Below are positions 6,519-13,907 of a stretch of 14,848 nt of DNA, piece by piece. Every line of letters starts with the position of its first letter. The stretch's first letter is position 1. The DNA is from Rhodococcus sp. (in: high G+C Gram-positive bacteria). Lineage in GTDB: Bacteria; Actinomycetota; Actinomycetes; Mycobacteriales; Mycobacteriaceae. A program made the position numbers and the translations under genes. The stretch spans positions 1 through 14,848 of the forward strand of contig JAAYXN010000305.1 in assembly GCA_012515885.1 (NCBI GenBank), in the 5' to 3' direction. A model generated the notes under the pieces. It was not told where the DNA came from. It ran no database searches and saw only the letters and a program-made list of their open reading frames with translations.

Positions 6519-7565
6519 ATGCAGGTGTTCAAGCAGCGACGTCGCTGGGCCGGGGCTATTACGGCAGCTGTGGCTGCTGTCGGAGTCGTAGCGGCAGGTT
6601 GTAGCAGTGCCGACGACGTCGATAGCGCGGCCCTGCTGAGTGCCCCATCGGCGCAGGAATCCGCAGAGTCTTCCGCTGCAGCTGCTCCCGAAACACCGCT
6701 GCAGACGCGGGCCGGCATCGAGCAAGTGCTGCGTGACACCGATCCGTGCGGACTCCTCTCGAAAGAGGTGTTATCGCAGGCCGGGGCCCTCGCGCAGTAC
6801 GGGTCCGCCGTACAACTGGCGGTGTGCGCGGCGCTCATCGGCCGCCCCGATGGCGAATTGACGCGCGTCGAACTTGCCGTGCAGCCCGCAATGCTCGGAG
6901 TCCGCGACCTCGAAGGCCGCACCGACATCGACGGCGTCGCCGTGTTCCGTGGCCCCGGCCCAGACCTAAAACAGGGGCGCTGCCAGCGGGTATTTACGTT
7001 GAAAGTGCCGACAGACAAGCCGCTCTATGCCACCGTGCGCACCGCCGGGATCGTGGGTGAAGACACGTGCGCACTCGCCGACGACGTCGTCAACGCCGCC
7101 GTCGCTGCAATGGCAGACGGGCTGCCGCCCCGCCAGAAAGACGCAACTCTGCTCGATCCGTGCGCGGTCGTCGACACGGTCGAGGGAGTCGAACGCATCG
7201 ATCCCGGCCCGATCACCACAGACACCCCGGTCACCCCGTTCGAGTGCCGCGTCATGGTCGACAACATCCCCGTCGTGGTGTCGGTGGGTGTGAAGAACAC
7301 AGACCCGTCGGCGCAACCGTCTGATCCCAACGCCGATATCGACGAGGTGCGCTCCGGTAGCGCAACCCAATGGAGCCGGAGCGTCGGACCAGAAATCGAT
7401 ATTTCACTCGAACCAGAATTATTGGACACGCCCACACGGGAACTCGGCTACGCGCGCGTCGTTGTTACCGTCCGAGCCGCACCGAGCGACGCTGATCCGG
7501 ACGCCATCAGCGGCGCTGTGGCGCAGATCGCAACAGCGGTAAACGCGCTCTACAATGCACAGTGA
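6519..7565 (+). CDS. Putative lipoprotein with two DUF3558-like lobes
   Basis: The predicted 348-residue protein begins with a basic N-terminus and hydrophobic core (MQVFKQRRRWAGAITAAVAA), then the lipobox VAAGC with C28 as lipidated residue, so it should be anchored on the outer face of the membrane. A Ser/Ala-rich linker (29-60) precedes two related lobes. The first has DPCGLL at 75-80 and further cysteines at 103, 155 and 184. The second has DPCAVV at 213-218 and a cysteine at 243. The DPC-x-L opening with a later cysteine is the pattern of DUF3558 lipoproteins of mycolic-acid bacteria, whose function is unknown. I prefer the ATG at 6519, behind AAGGGG, because an upstream GTG at 6438 would bury the signal peptide. 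The lipoprotein is 92 bases ahead of ask and probably transcribed separately. Confidence 0.75.
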   Translation: MQVFKQRRRWAGAITAAVAAVGVVAAGCSSADDVDSAALLSAPSAQESAESSAAAAPETPLQTRAGIEQVLRDTDPCGLLSKEVLSQAGALAQYGSAVQLAVCAALIGRPDGELTRVELAVQPAMLGVRDLEGRTDIDGVAVFRGPGPDLKQGRCQRVFTLKVPTDKPLYATVRTAGIVGEDTCALADDVVNAAVAAMADGLPPRQKDATLLDPCAVVDTVEGVERIDPGPITTDTPVTPFECRVMVDNIPVVVSVGVKNTDPSAQPSDPNADIDEVRSGSATQWSRSVGPEIDISLEPELLDTPTRELGYARVVVTVRAAPSDADPDAISGAVAQIATAVNALYNAQ

Positions 7566-7581
7566 ACTCACCCGTCGCGGG

Positions 7582-7608
7582 TTGATCGTTCGACCGGCTC
7601 GGTAAGCT
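7582..7608 (+). promoter_or_regulatory. Possible ask-asd promoter
   Basis: TTGATC (7582-7587) and TAAGCT (7603-7608) resemble -35 and -10 boxes with a short 15-base spacer, about 50 bases before the ask start. A weak hairpin, ACCCG-TCG-CGGGT (7570-7582), just upstream could end lipoprotein transcription. Confidence 0.35.
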
Positions 7609-7657
7609 CGGCTATTAGTTGTGGAAATCAGCCCAGTCGAGCTGGAGGTAAAAACGC

Positions 7658-8923
7658 GTGGCTCTCGTCGTCCAGAAGTACGGCGGATCCTCGGTCGCGA
7701 CGGCCGAGCGTATCCGACGAGTAGCTGAAAGGATTGTCGAGACCAAAAAGGCCGGCAATGACGTCGTGGTAGTTGTTTCCGCGATGGGCGACACCACCGA
7801 CGAGCTGCTTGACCTGGCTCAACAGGTGGCGCCAGCGCCGCCAGCACGCGAAATGGACATGCTGCTCACCTCCGGTGAACGCATCTCCAACTCGCTTGTT
7901 GCCATGGCAATCCATTCACTCGGTGCCGAAGCGCGCTCGTTCACCGGCTCCCAGGCCGGTGTGATCACCACGAGCAGCCACGGCAACGCCAAGATCATCG
8001 ATGTCACCCCGGGTCGTGTACGTCAGGCACTCGACGAGGGTTCGATTGTCCTCGTCGCCGGATTCCAGGGCGTCAGCCAGGACAGCAAAGACGTCACCAC
8101 CCTTGGCCGCGGCGGTTCCGACACCACCGCCGTCGCTCTCGCTGCCGCGTTGAAGGCGGATGTTTGTGAGATCTACACCGACGTTGACGGCGTCTTCAGC
8201 GCGGACCCGCGCATCGTCAAGGACGCCCAGCGACTCGAAACCGTGTCGTTTGAAGAAATGCTGGAACTCGCTGCCAGCGGCGCGAAAGTACTCATGCTGC
8301 GTTGCGTCGAATACGCCCGCCGCTACAACGTGCCCGTGCACGTTCGCTCGTCGTACACCACCAAGCCCGGAACAATCGTGTCCGGATCGATGGAGGACAT
8401 TCCCGTGGAAGAGGCATTGATCACCGGAGTCGCGCACGATCGCGGCGAAGCCAAGATCACCGTTGTCGGCCTGCCCGACACCCCCGGTTACGCGGCGAAG
8501 GTGTTCCGCGCGGTCGCGGACGCTGAAATCAACATCGACATGGTGTTGCAGAACGTCTCCAAGATCGACACCGGCAAGACGGACATCACGTTCACGCTGC
8601 CCACCTCGGACGGTCCGCGCGCGGTCGAGATGCTCACCAAGCTGCAGGACGAAATCGGCTCCAGCCAGGTGCTCTACGACGATCACATCGGCAAGCTGTC
8701 CCTGGTCGGTGCGGGCATGCGCAGCCACCCGGGCGTGACCGCCAAGTTCTGTGAGGCTCTCGCAGACGCGGGCATCAATATTGATTTGATCTCGACGTCG
8801 GAGATCCGTATCTCGGTGTTGGTGTCCGACACCGAGCTGGACGATGCGGTGCGTGCGATCCACGCTGCATTCGAACTCGGCGGCGACGAAGAAGCTGTCG
8901 TTCACGCAGGAACGGGGCGATAA
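7658..8923 (+). CDS. ask: Aspartate kinase (with probable internal beta-subunit start)
   Basis: Aspartokinase phosphorylates aspartate, the entry step to diaminopimelate, lysine, methionine, threonine and isoleucine. The 421 residues equal the length of the Corynebacterium glutamicum LysC. The kinase domain starts with VVQKYGGSSV (4-13) and includes SGERISN (72-78) and GRGGSDTTAVAL (150-161). Two ACT regulatory domains fill the part after about residue 265. Residues A279, S301, T308 and T311, where feedback-resistant mutations are known in C. glutamicum, are the wild-type ones, so lysine-plus-threonine inhibition is expected. The GTG start follows GGAGG at good spacing. asd starts three bases after the stop. 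In mycobacteria and corynebacteria ask-asd likewise sits near leuA. Confidence 0.97.
   Translation: MALVVQKYGGSSVATAERIRRVAERIVETKKAGNDVVVVVSAMGDTTDELLDLAQQVAPAPPAREMDMLLTSGERISNSLVAMAIHSLGAEARSFTGSQAGVITTSSHGNAKIIDVTPGRVRQALDEGSIVLVAGFQGVSQDSKDVTTLGRGGSDTTAVALAAALKADVCEIYTDVDGVFSADPRIVKDAQRLETVSFEEMLELAASGAKVLMLRCVEYARRYNVPVHVRSSYTTKPGTIVSGSMEDIPVEEALITGVAHDRGEAKITVVGLPDTPGYAAKVFRAVADAEINIDMVLQNVSKIDTGKTDITFTLPTSDGPRAVEMLTKLQDEIGSSQVLYDDHIGKLSLVGAGMRSHPGVTAKFCEALADAGINIDLISTSEIRISVLVSDTELDDAVRAIHAAFELGGDEEAVVHAGTGR
8390..8923 (+). CDS. Internal start for aspartokinase beta subunit (regulatory ACT domains)
   Basis: Corynebacterial aspartokinase is an alpha2-beta2 enzyme whose small subunit is translated in frame from within the same gene. 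The matching methionine is present here as M245 (SGSMEDIPVEEAL). It would yield 177 residues made only of the two ACT domains. No strong ribosome-binding site precedes this ATG (CCGGATCG), so the case rests mainly on homology. Confidence 0.55.
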   Translation: MEDIPVEEALITGVAHDRGEAKITVVGLPDTPGYAAKVFRAVADAEINIDMVLQNVSKIDTGKTDITFTLPTSDGPRAVEMLTKLQDEIGSSQVLYDDHIGKLSLVGAGMRSHPGVTAKFCEALADAGINIDLISTSEIRISVLVSDTELDDAVRAIHAAFELGGDEEAVVHAGTGR

Positions 8924-8926
8924 ACC

Positions 8927-9961
8927 ATGACCACGATTGCTGTAGTTGGTGCCACCGGTCAGGTCGGCATCGTCATGCGGACGCTGCTGGAAGAACGCAA
9001 TTTCCCGGCCGACAAGGTGCGGTTTTTCGCCTCGGCTCGATCCGCGGGCAAGAAGCTGCCATTTCGCGGTGAAGAGATCATCGTCGAGGACGCCGCTGCC
9101 ACCTCGGACGAGGATCTGAAGGGCATCGATATCGCCCTGTTCTCGGCGGGCGCCACCCTCTCGCGCGAGCAGGCTCCGCGCTTCGCGGCTGCCGGTGCCA
9201 CCGTTGTCGATAACTCGTCTGCGTTCCGTAAGGACCCCGACGTTCCGCTCGTCGTCAGCGAAGTCAACCCGCAGGACGCGCAGAACCCGCCGAAGGGCAT
9301 CATCGCCAACCCCAACTGCACCACCATGGCCGCTATGCCCGTGCTTAAGGCACTGCATGACGAAGCCGGATTGCAGCGCCTCATCATCTCCAGCTACCAG
9401 GCCGTCTCCGGTTCCGGTATCGCTGGCGTTGAGGAACTGCTCGGTCAGGCCCGCGCCGTCATCGATGACGCAGAGGGTCTGGTGCATGCTGGTAGCGCCG
9501 TCGACTTCCCCGAGCCGGACAAGTACGTCGCACCGATCGCGTTCAACGTCCTGCCCATGGCTGGTTCGCTGGTCGACGACGGCAGCGGCGAGACGGACGA
9601 GGACCAGAAGCTGCGCAACGAATCCCGCAAGATCCTCGGTCTTCCGGATCTGCTGGTTTCGGGTACGTGTGTGCGTGTTCCCGTCATCACCGGGCATTCG
9701 CTGTCGATCAACGCCGAGTTCGGTCAGGCGCTGTCCGTCGAGCGGGCGAAGGAACTCCTGGCTGATGCTCCCGGCGTCCAGCTCGTCGACGTCCCGACGC
9801 CACTGCAGGCCGCAGGCAGCGATCCATCGCTCGTCGGCCGCATCCGCCAAGACCCCGGTGTTCCGGACGGTCGCGGCCTGGCGCTGTTCGTTTCCGGCGA
9901 CAACCTGCGTAAGGGCGCCGCACTGAACACCATTCAGATTGCCGAACTGCTCGTGCGCTGA
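8927..9961 (+). CDS. asd: Aspartate-semialdehyde dehydrogenase
   Basis: Asd reduces aspartyl phosphate to aspartate semialdehyde with NADPH, the branch point between diaminopimelate/lysine and homoserine. The 344-residue protein begins with the NADPH loop VVGATGQVG (6-14). Its nucleophile is C131 in NPNCTT and its base is probably H257 in VPVITGHSL. SSYQAVSGSG (155-164) and FNVLPMAGS (206-214) are further family segments. Length is normal. Only three bases separate it from ask, so the two are co-transcribed and probably translationally coupled. A strong hairpin follows the stop. Confidence 0.97.
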   Translation: MTTIAVVGATGQVGIVMRTLLEERNFPADKVRFFASARSAGKKLPFRGEEIIVEDAAATSDEDLKGIDIALFSAGATLSREQAPRFAAAGATVVDNSSAFRKDPDVPLVVSEVNPQDAQNPPKGIIANPNCTTMAAMPVLKALHDEAGLQRLIISSYQAVSGSGIAGVEELLGQARAVIDDAEGLVHAGSAVDFPEPDKYVAPIAFNVLPMAGSLVDDGSGETDEDQKLRNESRKILGLPDLLVSGTCVRVPVITGHSLSINAEFGQALSVERAKELLADAPGVQLVDVPTPLQAAGSDPSLVGRIRQDPGVPDGRGLALFVSGDNLRKGAALNTIQIAELLVR

Positions 9962-9974
9962 CACAAAACGACCG

Positions 9975-10013
9975 CGACGGCCGTCCCTGACTCACTGTCA
10001 GGGACGGCCGTCG
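9975..10013 (+). terminator. Intrinsic-type terminator of the ask-asd operon
   Basis: A perfect 17-bp GC-rich stem (9975-9991 and 9997-10013) with a TCACT loop begins 14 bases after the asd stop and is followed by TTCGTTGT. The stem also has A-rich sequence ahead of it (ACAAAACGA). Confidence 0.88.
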
Positions 10014-10075
10014 TTCGTTGTCACGGAAGGTAGGTCAGGGAACGGATTCGGCCGGGCGCAGGCGACGGTTCTGAG

Positions 10076-10081
10076 TAGGCT
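10076..10081 (+). promoter_or_regulatory. -10 box of the membrane protein gene (leaderless type)
   Basis: TAGGCT ends six bases before the GTG at 10088. No Shine-Dalgarno site is present, so the transcript probably starts with the GTG. Confidence 0.5.
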
Positions 10082-10087
10082 GACGGT

Positions 10088-11062
10088 GTGGTTACGTCAC
10101 TACGCCGGTTTCTTTCCGGGCTGCTTCTGGTGGCTGTTGCGGTGCTTGTCCCCACCGCGATCGTTGCCGAATACATCCGTGGTGTCGTACTTGAGACGGA
10201 CAGCTATACGCGCACCATGACCGAGTTGGCGGACGACCCCACCATTCAAGACGCGGTGATTGACCGCACTACAGGGTGGATCGTGTCGACGCCGCAGGGC
10301 TCGTCTATCCCCGAGCCGGTGGTGCGCCACGGCGTCGACTCGCTGGTACGCAGCGAACGTTTTCACGATTTATGGTGGCGGGCCAATCGCGCGGCACATC
10401 CGGCGGCGGTGGCGCTGTTGACTGGTGACACGCGTTTCGTCCAACTCGACGACGATGGCACTATCGCCGTTCCTCTCGGCGACATCGTCGCGGAATCTCG
10501 AGACGAACTTATCGCTCAAGGCGTCGCCGGTGCCCGCATGATTCCCGAAGCGCCCGCTGGCGACGTGACGGTGGTGTTGGTGCAGGCCCCAGAACTGGGG
10601 AAGGCACAAACTGTGGTGCGGTGGCTCAACGATTGGGCGCAGCTGCTGACGGGCCTGGCTGGTCTCGCGATGACCGGTGCGGTACTGATCGCGATCCGCG
10701 GGACGCGTCGGCGCGCGATCGCATCTATCGGTTTCGGTGTGGCGCTGATGTCCGTCGTATTCCTGGCAGTGGGGTTCCTTTTCCGGCGCATCTACGTCCA
10801 AGACGTTCGTGGTGGATCGTCGCTGACCAGGGATGTTGCTAGTGCTGCGGTGGACGTTCTGGTGGGCCCGCTCGTTTTTGATTTGTGGCTCGCGGTCGCG
10901 CTCGGCATCGCGGTGGGGTTGATTGCGTGGCTTGTGGGTAAGACATTCCGTAGGAAGCAATCGTGGACGCCTGAGCCGGTCAGTTCCACGCCCGCTGAGC
11001 CCCCGAGCCCGCCAGCTCCGGATGGGGATGGCGAGTCGAAAGATCCTTCCCCCACTCCTTAA
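10088..11062 (+). CDS. Four-helix integral membrane protein of unknown function
   Basis: I do not recognise a function. The 324-residue protein has one membrane segment at the N-terminus (about 8-28), then a soluble domain (30-180) containing VVLETDSYTRTMTELADDP and several helical stretches. Three further segments follow at about 185-203, 211-232 and 260-284. Basic residues at 204-209 (RGTRRR) and 285-290 (KTFRRK) place those loops inside, so the large domain should face outside. The C-terminal tail (about 290-324) is cytoplasmic and rich in Pro, Ser and acidic residues. Proteins of this layout, with a VLxTDxYxxTVxPLAxDP-like stretch after the first helix, are common in actinobacteria as uncharacterised membrane proteins. 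The GTG start is supported by a -10 box just upstream. The gene stands alone between the asd terminator and the furA promoter. Confidence 0.8.
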   Translation: MVTSLRRFLSGLLLVAVAVLVPTAIVAEYIRGVVLETDSYTRTMTELADDPTIQDAVIDRTTGWIVSTPQGSSIPEPVVRHGVDSLVRSERFHDLWWRANRAAHPAAVALLTGDTRFVQLDDDGTIAVPLGDIVAESRDELIAQGVAGARMIPEAPAGDVTVVLVQAPELGKAQTVVRWLNDWAQLLTGLAGLAMTGAVLIAIRGTRRRAIASIGFGVALMSVVFLAVGFLFRRIYVQDVRGGSSLTRDVASAAVDVLVGPLVFDLWLAVALGIAVGLIAWLVGKTFRRKQSWTPEPVSSTPAEPPSPPAPDGDGESKDPSPTP

Positions 11063-11081
11063 AGTCGAAACACTCGTTTTC

Positions 11082-11109
11082 TTGACTCATTCCAGATTAG
11101 TGGCATACT
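11082..11109 (+). promoter_or_regulatory. furA promoter and FurA operator
   Basis: TTGACT (11082-11087) and CATACT (11104-11109) form a promoter with a 16-base spacer. CATACT ends seven bases before the furA ATG, so the mRNA is probably leaderless, as reported for mycobacterial furA. From the -35 box onwards the sequence closely resembles the self-regulated furA promoters of mycobacteria and streptomycetes. An imperfect dyad, ACTCAT-TCCAG-ATTAGT (11085-11101), overlaps the -35 box and spacer, so bound FurA would exclude polymerase. Confidence 0.7.
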
Positions 11110-11116
11110 CGGACGT

Positions 11117-11542
11117 ATGCGATACGAGGACACCGACGTCAGAGAGCACCTGCGCTCTGTGGGGTTGTGTGTCACAGCCCCTCGTATCGCTGTGCTGGAA
11201 GCTGTTGCAGAGCACCCCCATTCAGATGCCCACCAAGTTGCGATCCGGGTACGTGACCGGATCGGAACAGTATCTACGCAGGCGGTGTACGACGTTCTTG
11301 ATGTCTGTACCAGCGCAGGATTGCTGCGCCGGATAGAACCAGCGGGTTCACCTGCACGGTTCGAAACCCGCACCGGGGACAACCATCACCACCTGGTATG
11401 CCGATCCTGCGGGACCGTCGTCGACGTCGACTGCGCCGTGGGGCACGCACCGTGCCTCGTCCCCTCGCAGGCCCACGGATTCGCGATTGACGAAGCCGAA
11501 GTCGTGTTTTGGGGTTTATGTATGGAGTGCCAGCAGCAGTAG
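11117..11542 (+). CDS. furA: Fur-family regulator, FurA type
   Basis: This 141-residue Fur-family repressor matches the FurA branch that controls catalase genes in actinobacteria. The winged-helix domain covers about 8-80 (VTAPRIAVLEAVAEHPHSDA, then TVSTQAVYDVLDV as recognition region). The dimerisation/metal domain follows with GDNHHHLVC (87-95). Two CxxC pairs, C95/C98 and C135/C138, would hold a structural zinc, and the histidine cluster 90-92 contributes to the regulatory metal site. FurA proteins derepress catalase on oxidative stress. The gene lies 48 bases ahead of a catalase gene with no terminator between, so the two are very likely one operon under FurA self-control. A PerR-like role cannot be separated from FurA by sequence alone. 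Confidence 0.9.
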   Translation: MRYEDTDVREHLRSVGLCVTAPRIAVLEAVAEHPHSDAHQVAIRVRDRIGTVSTQAVYDVLDVCTSAGLLRRIEPAGSPARFETRTGDNHHHLVCRSCGTVVDVDCAVGHAPCLVPSQAHGFAIDEAEVVFWGLCMECQQQ

Positions 11543-11590
11543 ACACACCCAGAAGTAGGGCCACAACATCCAGGCCGAGGAGGCTGTCAG

Positions 11591-13051
11591 ATGTCCGAAA
11601 CCCAGTCATTCACAACAAATAACTTCGGGAACCCCGTCGCCAGTGACAACGAATCACTGACGGCAGGAACGCAGGGGCCGATACTTCTGCACGACCACTA
11701 CCTCATCGAAAAACTGGCGCAGTTCAACCGCGAGCGTGTGCCAGAGCGCGTTGTTCACGCCAAGGGCGGCGGCGCATTTGGTGAACTCGTCGTCACCGGC
11801 GATGTCAGTGCCTACACCAGCGCCAAGCTGTTTCAGCCCGGAACGCGCACCGAATCACTGGTGCGTTTTTCCACCGTCGCCGGTGAACAGGGCAGCCCCG
11901 ACACGTGGCGCGATCCCCGCGGATTCGCCGTCAAGTTCTACACCGAAGACGGCAACTACGACCTCGTCGGCAACAACACGCCCGTCTTCTTCATCAAGGA
12001 TCCGATCAAGTTCCCCGACTTCATTCGATCCCAAAAGCGGCTGCCCGGCTCGGGTCTGCGCGATCACAACATGCAGTGGGATTTCTGGACGCTACGTCCC
12101 GAATCAGCACATCAGGTGACGTGGTTGATGGGGGATCGCGGTATCCCGAAAACGTGGCGTCACATGGATGGATTCGGTTCGCACACCTACCAGTGGGTCA
12201 ACGCTGACGGTCAACGTTTTTGGGTGAAGTACCACTTCAAGACCAATCAGGGCATCGAGTACCTGACCCAAGAGGAAGCGGATCGGCTCGCTGGCAGCGA
12301 CCCGGACTACCACCGCGCTGACCTCTACGAGGCCATCGAACGCGGCGAGCATCCCAGCTGGACGCTGAAAGTGCAGATCATGCCGGTCGCGGAAGCAGAA
12401 GGCTACCGGTTCAACCCGTTTGATCTGACGAAGGTGTGGTCACAGAAGGACTACCCGCTGATCGAGGTGGGCACCTGGACGCTTAACCGCAACCCGGACA
12501 ACTTCTTTGCCCAGATCGAACAGGCATCGTTTGAGCCGTCCGCGCTGGTCCCCGGAATCGGCTTCTCGCCCGACAAGATGCTGCTCGGCCGCGTCTTCTC
12601 CTACGCGGACGCACACCGCTACCGCATCGGCACCAACTACGCGGACCTGCCGGTCAACGCCCCGAAGAACGTCGTCAACTCCTATTCCAAGGAGGGCGCG
12701 ATGCGCTACAGCTTCAACTCGCCCGACACCCCGGTGTACGCGCCCAACTCGTACGGCGGACCGCACGCCAACCCCGCGCTGGCAGGCGACGAAGGTATCT
12801 GGCAGTTCGACGGCGAAGCAGTGCGTGCCGGATACATCCAGCATCCCGAGGACGGCGACTTCACGCAGGCCGGCACTCTCGTCCGCGAAGTCCTCGATGA
12901 CGGGGAACGCGAACGTCTCGTCGGCAACGTCGTCGGCCATCTGTTGGGCGGTGTCAGCGAGCCCGTCTTGCTGCGCGCATTCGAGTACTGGCGTAACGTT
13001 GATGCCGATCTCGGCAACCGAATCGAGAAGGGCGTGCGCGACCAGCAGTAG
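11591..13051 (+). CDS. katA: Monofunctional haem catalase (small-subunit, clade 3 type)
   Basis: Catalase converts hydrogen peroxide to water and oxygen. The 486-residue length fits the small-subunit, clade 3 group. The distal histidine is H56 in RVVHAKGGGAFG and the distal asparagine N128 in DLVGNNTPVFF. RFSTVAGEQGSPDTWRDPRG (92-111) and the proximal haem-ligand tyrosine Y338 in RVFSYADAHRYRIGTNY are all intact. There is no C-terminal flavodoxin-like extension. GAGGAGG lies seven bases before the ATG. In mycobacteria the furA partner is the bifunctional catalase-peroxidase katG; here a monofunctional catalase has that place. In C. glutamicum katA also lies not far downstream of lysC-asd, so the general neighbourhood is known. 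Confidence 0.96.
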   Translation: MSETQSFTTNNFGNPVASDNESLTAGTQGPILLHDHYLIEKLAQFNRERVPERVVHAKGGGAFGELVVTGDVSAYTSAKLFQPGTRTESLVRFSTVAGEQGSPDTWRDPRGFAVKFYTEDGNYDLVGNNTPVFFIKDPIKFPDFIRSQKRLPGSGLRDHNMQWDFWTLRPESAHQVTWLMGDRGIPKTWRHMDGFGSHTYQWVNADGQRFWVKYHFKTNQGIEYLTQEEADRLAGSDPDYHRADLYEAIERGEHPSWTLKVQIMPVAEAEGYRFNPFDLTKVWSQKDYPLIEVGTWTLNRNPDNFFAQIEQASFEPSALVPGIGFSPDKMLLGRVFSYADAHRYRIGTNYADLPVNAPKNVVNSYSKEGAMRYSFNSPDTPVYAPNSYGGPHANPALAGDEGIWQFDGEAVRAGYIQHPEDGDFTQAGTLVREVLDDGERERLVGNVVGHLLGGVSEPVLLRAFEYWRNVDADLGNRIEKGVRDQQ

Positions 13052-13093
13052 AGGCGGCTGCGTCATGAGCTAGCCCACAACTGCCATCGAGAA

Positions 13094-13120
13094 GGTATCG
13101 CCCCGTCACCGCGTGGGTAC
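13094..13120 (+). promoter_or_regulatory. SigF/SigB-type promoter of dps
   Basis: GGTAT (13094-13098) and GGGTAC (13115-13120), 16 bases apart, resemble the GGTTT-N15-17-GGGTA promoter used by mycobacterial SigF and related general-stress sigma factors. Transcription would start near 13127, leaving about 70 bases of leader before dps. Mycobacterium smegmatis dps is known to be transcribed by stress sigma factors, which supports this reading. Confidence 0.6.
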
Positions 13121-13196
13121 ACACACTTTCGAAGGCAGTCGGTCCCTTGGTTATGAGAACCGGCATGACGCCGGATTGAGAAAAGAGGAACAGATA

Positions 13197-13670
13197 ATGA
13201 CTAACCCGATTACCAGCACACTCAACGAGGACCAGCAGAAAGTTGCTGGTCAAGCGTTGCAGGGCACCGTTGTCGACCTGATCGACCTCAGCCTGATCGC
13301 TAAGCAGGCGCACTGGAACGTCCTTGGCCGCAACTTCCGGTCGGTGCACCTTGCTCTCGACGAACTCGTCATCGCGGCACGCGAATTCACTGACGCTGCC
13401 GCTGAGCGTGCGACAGCCATCGGCGTCAGCCCCGACGGCCGCGCCGCTACCGTCGCAAAAGACTCGGGCGCTAAGGGATTCGGCGAAGGCTGGACCAAGG
13501 ACTCCGAGGTCATTGCCGCGATCGTCGACAATCTCGCTGCCGTGATTGCCCGTCTGCGCGAGCGCATCACCACCACCGAAGACGCCGACCCCGTCACCCA
13601 GGATCTTCTGATTTCCTTCGCAGCTCGCCTTGAGCAGCTGCACTGGATGTGGCAGGCGCAGGTCGCGTAA
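13197..13670 (+). CDS. dps: Dps-type ferritin-like DNA-protection protein
   Basis: Dps forms a hollow 12-mer that oxidises and stores iron using peroxide and shields DNA in stress and stationary phase. The 157 residues carry the inter-subunit ferroxidase ligands at standard spacing: H39 in KQAHWNVLG, H51, D66 and E70 (in FRSVHLALDE and EFTDAAAE). The N-terminal tail is short, with one lysine (K15) before the first helix, and the C-terminus ends at WMWQAQVA without a long basic tail, so DNA binding by tails may be weak. I chose the ATG at 13197 behind AGAGGA rather than an upstream in-frame GTG at 13113, which would lie inside the promoter. The gene follows katA by 145 bases but has its own promoter and terminator. 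Confidence 0.94.
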   Translation: MTNPITSTLNEDQQKVAGQALQGTVVDLIDLSLIAKQAHWNVLGRNFRSVHLALDELVIAAREFTDAAAERATAIGVSPDGRAATVAKDSGAKGFGEGWTKDSEVIAAIVDNLAAVIARLRERITTTEDADPVTQDLLISFAARLEQLHWMWQAQVA

Positions 13671-13688
13671 GCGTCTGCATCTCCTCTG

Positions 13689-13720
13689 AAGCCCCGCTTC
13701 CCTCCTGGGAGGCGGGGCTT
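13689..13720 (+). terminator. Intrinsic terminator after dps
   Basis: A 14-bp stem (13689-13702 and 13707-13720, one G-T wobble) with a TCCT loop ends in CTT and runs into TTGGTTGTT. It lies 18 bases after the dps stop. Confidence 0.85.
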
Positions 13721-13739
13721 TGGTTGTTGGCACCGGAGC

Positions 13740-13792
13740 CACAGGGAAAATCAGGATCCACGGACCCTGTGACGACGCGAAAACCCCTGTGA
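13740..13792 (+). repeat. CCCTGTGA repeats upstream of the DUF457 gene
   Basis: CCCTGTGA occurs at 13765-13772 and 13785-13792, exactly 20 bases apart. Its first seven bases occur inverted as CACAGGG at 13740-13746. A two-turn spacing on one face of the helix would suit cooperative regulator binding. No full promoter is obvious, though TAGGTT at 13842-13847 could be a -10 box. Confidence 0.3.
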
Positions 13793-13907
13793 GAACCCGA
13801 TCCTTCCCGGTCCCGATAGCTACTGTGTCGGTGCTCATTGCTAGGTTGACCGGAGCCCTTGAGGGCGAACTGGGTGGGGATAGCGTCAACGAAAGGTGTT
13901 CTGCTTC

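Noticed and set aside
7916..9964. A 682-codon open frame on the minus strand opposite ask and asd
   Set aside because: It is antisense to two unmistakable enzymes. Long antisense frames arise from high GC at third codon positions. Its protein shows no recognisable motif or plausible start context.
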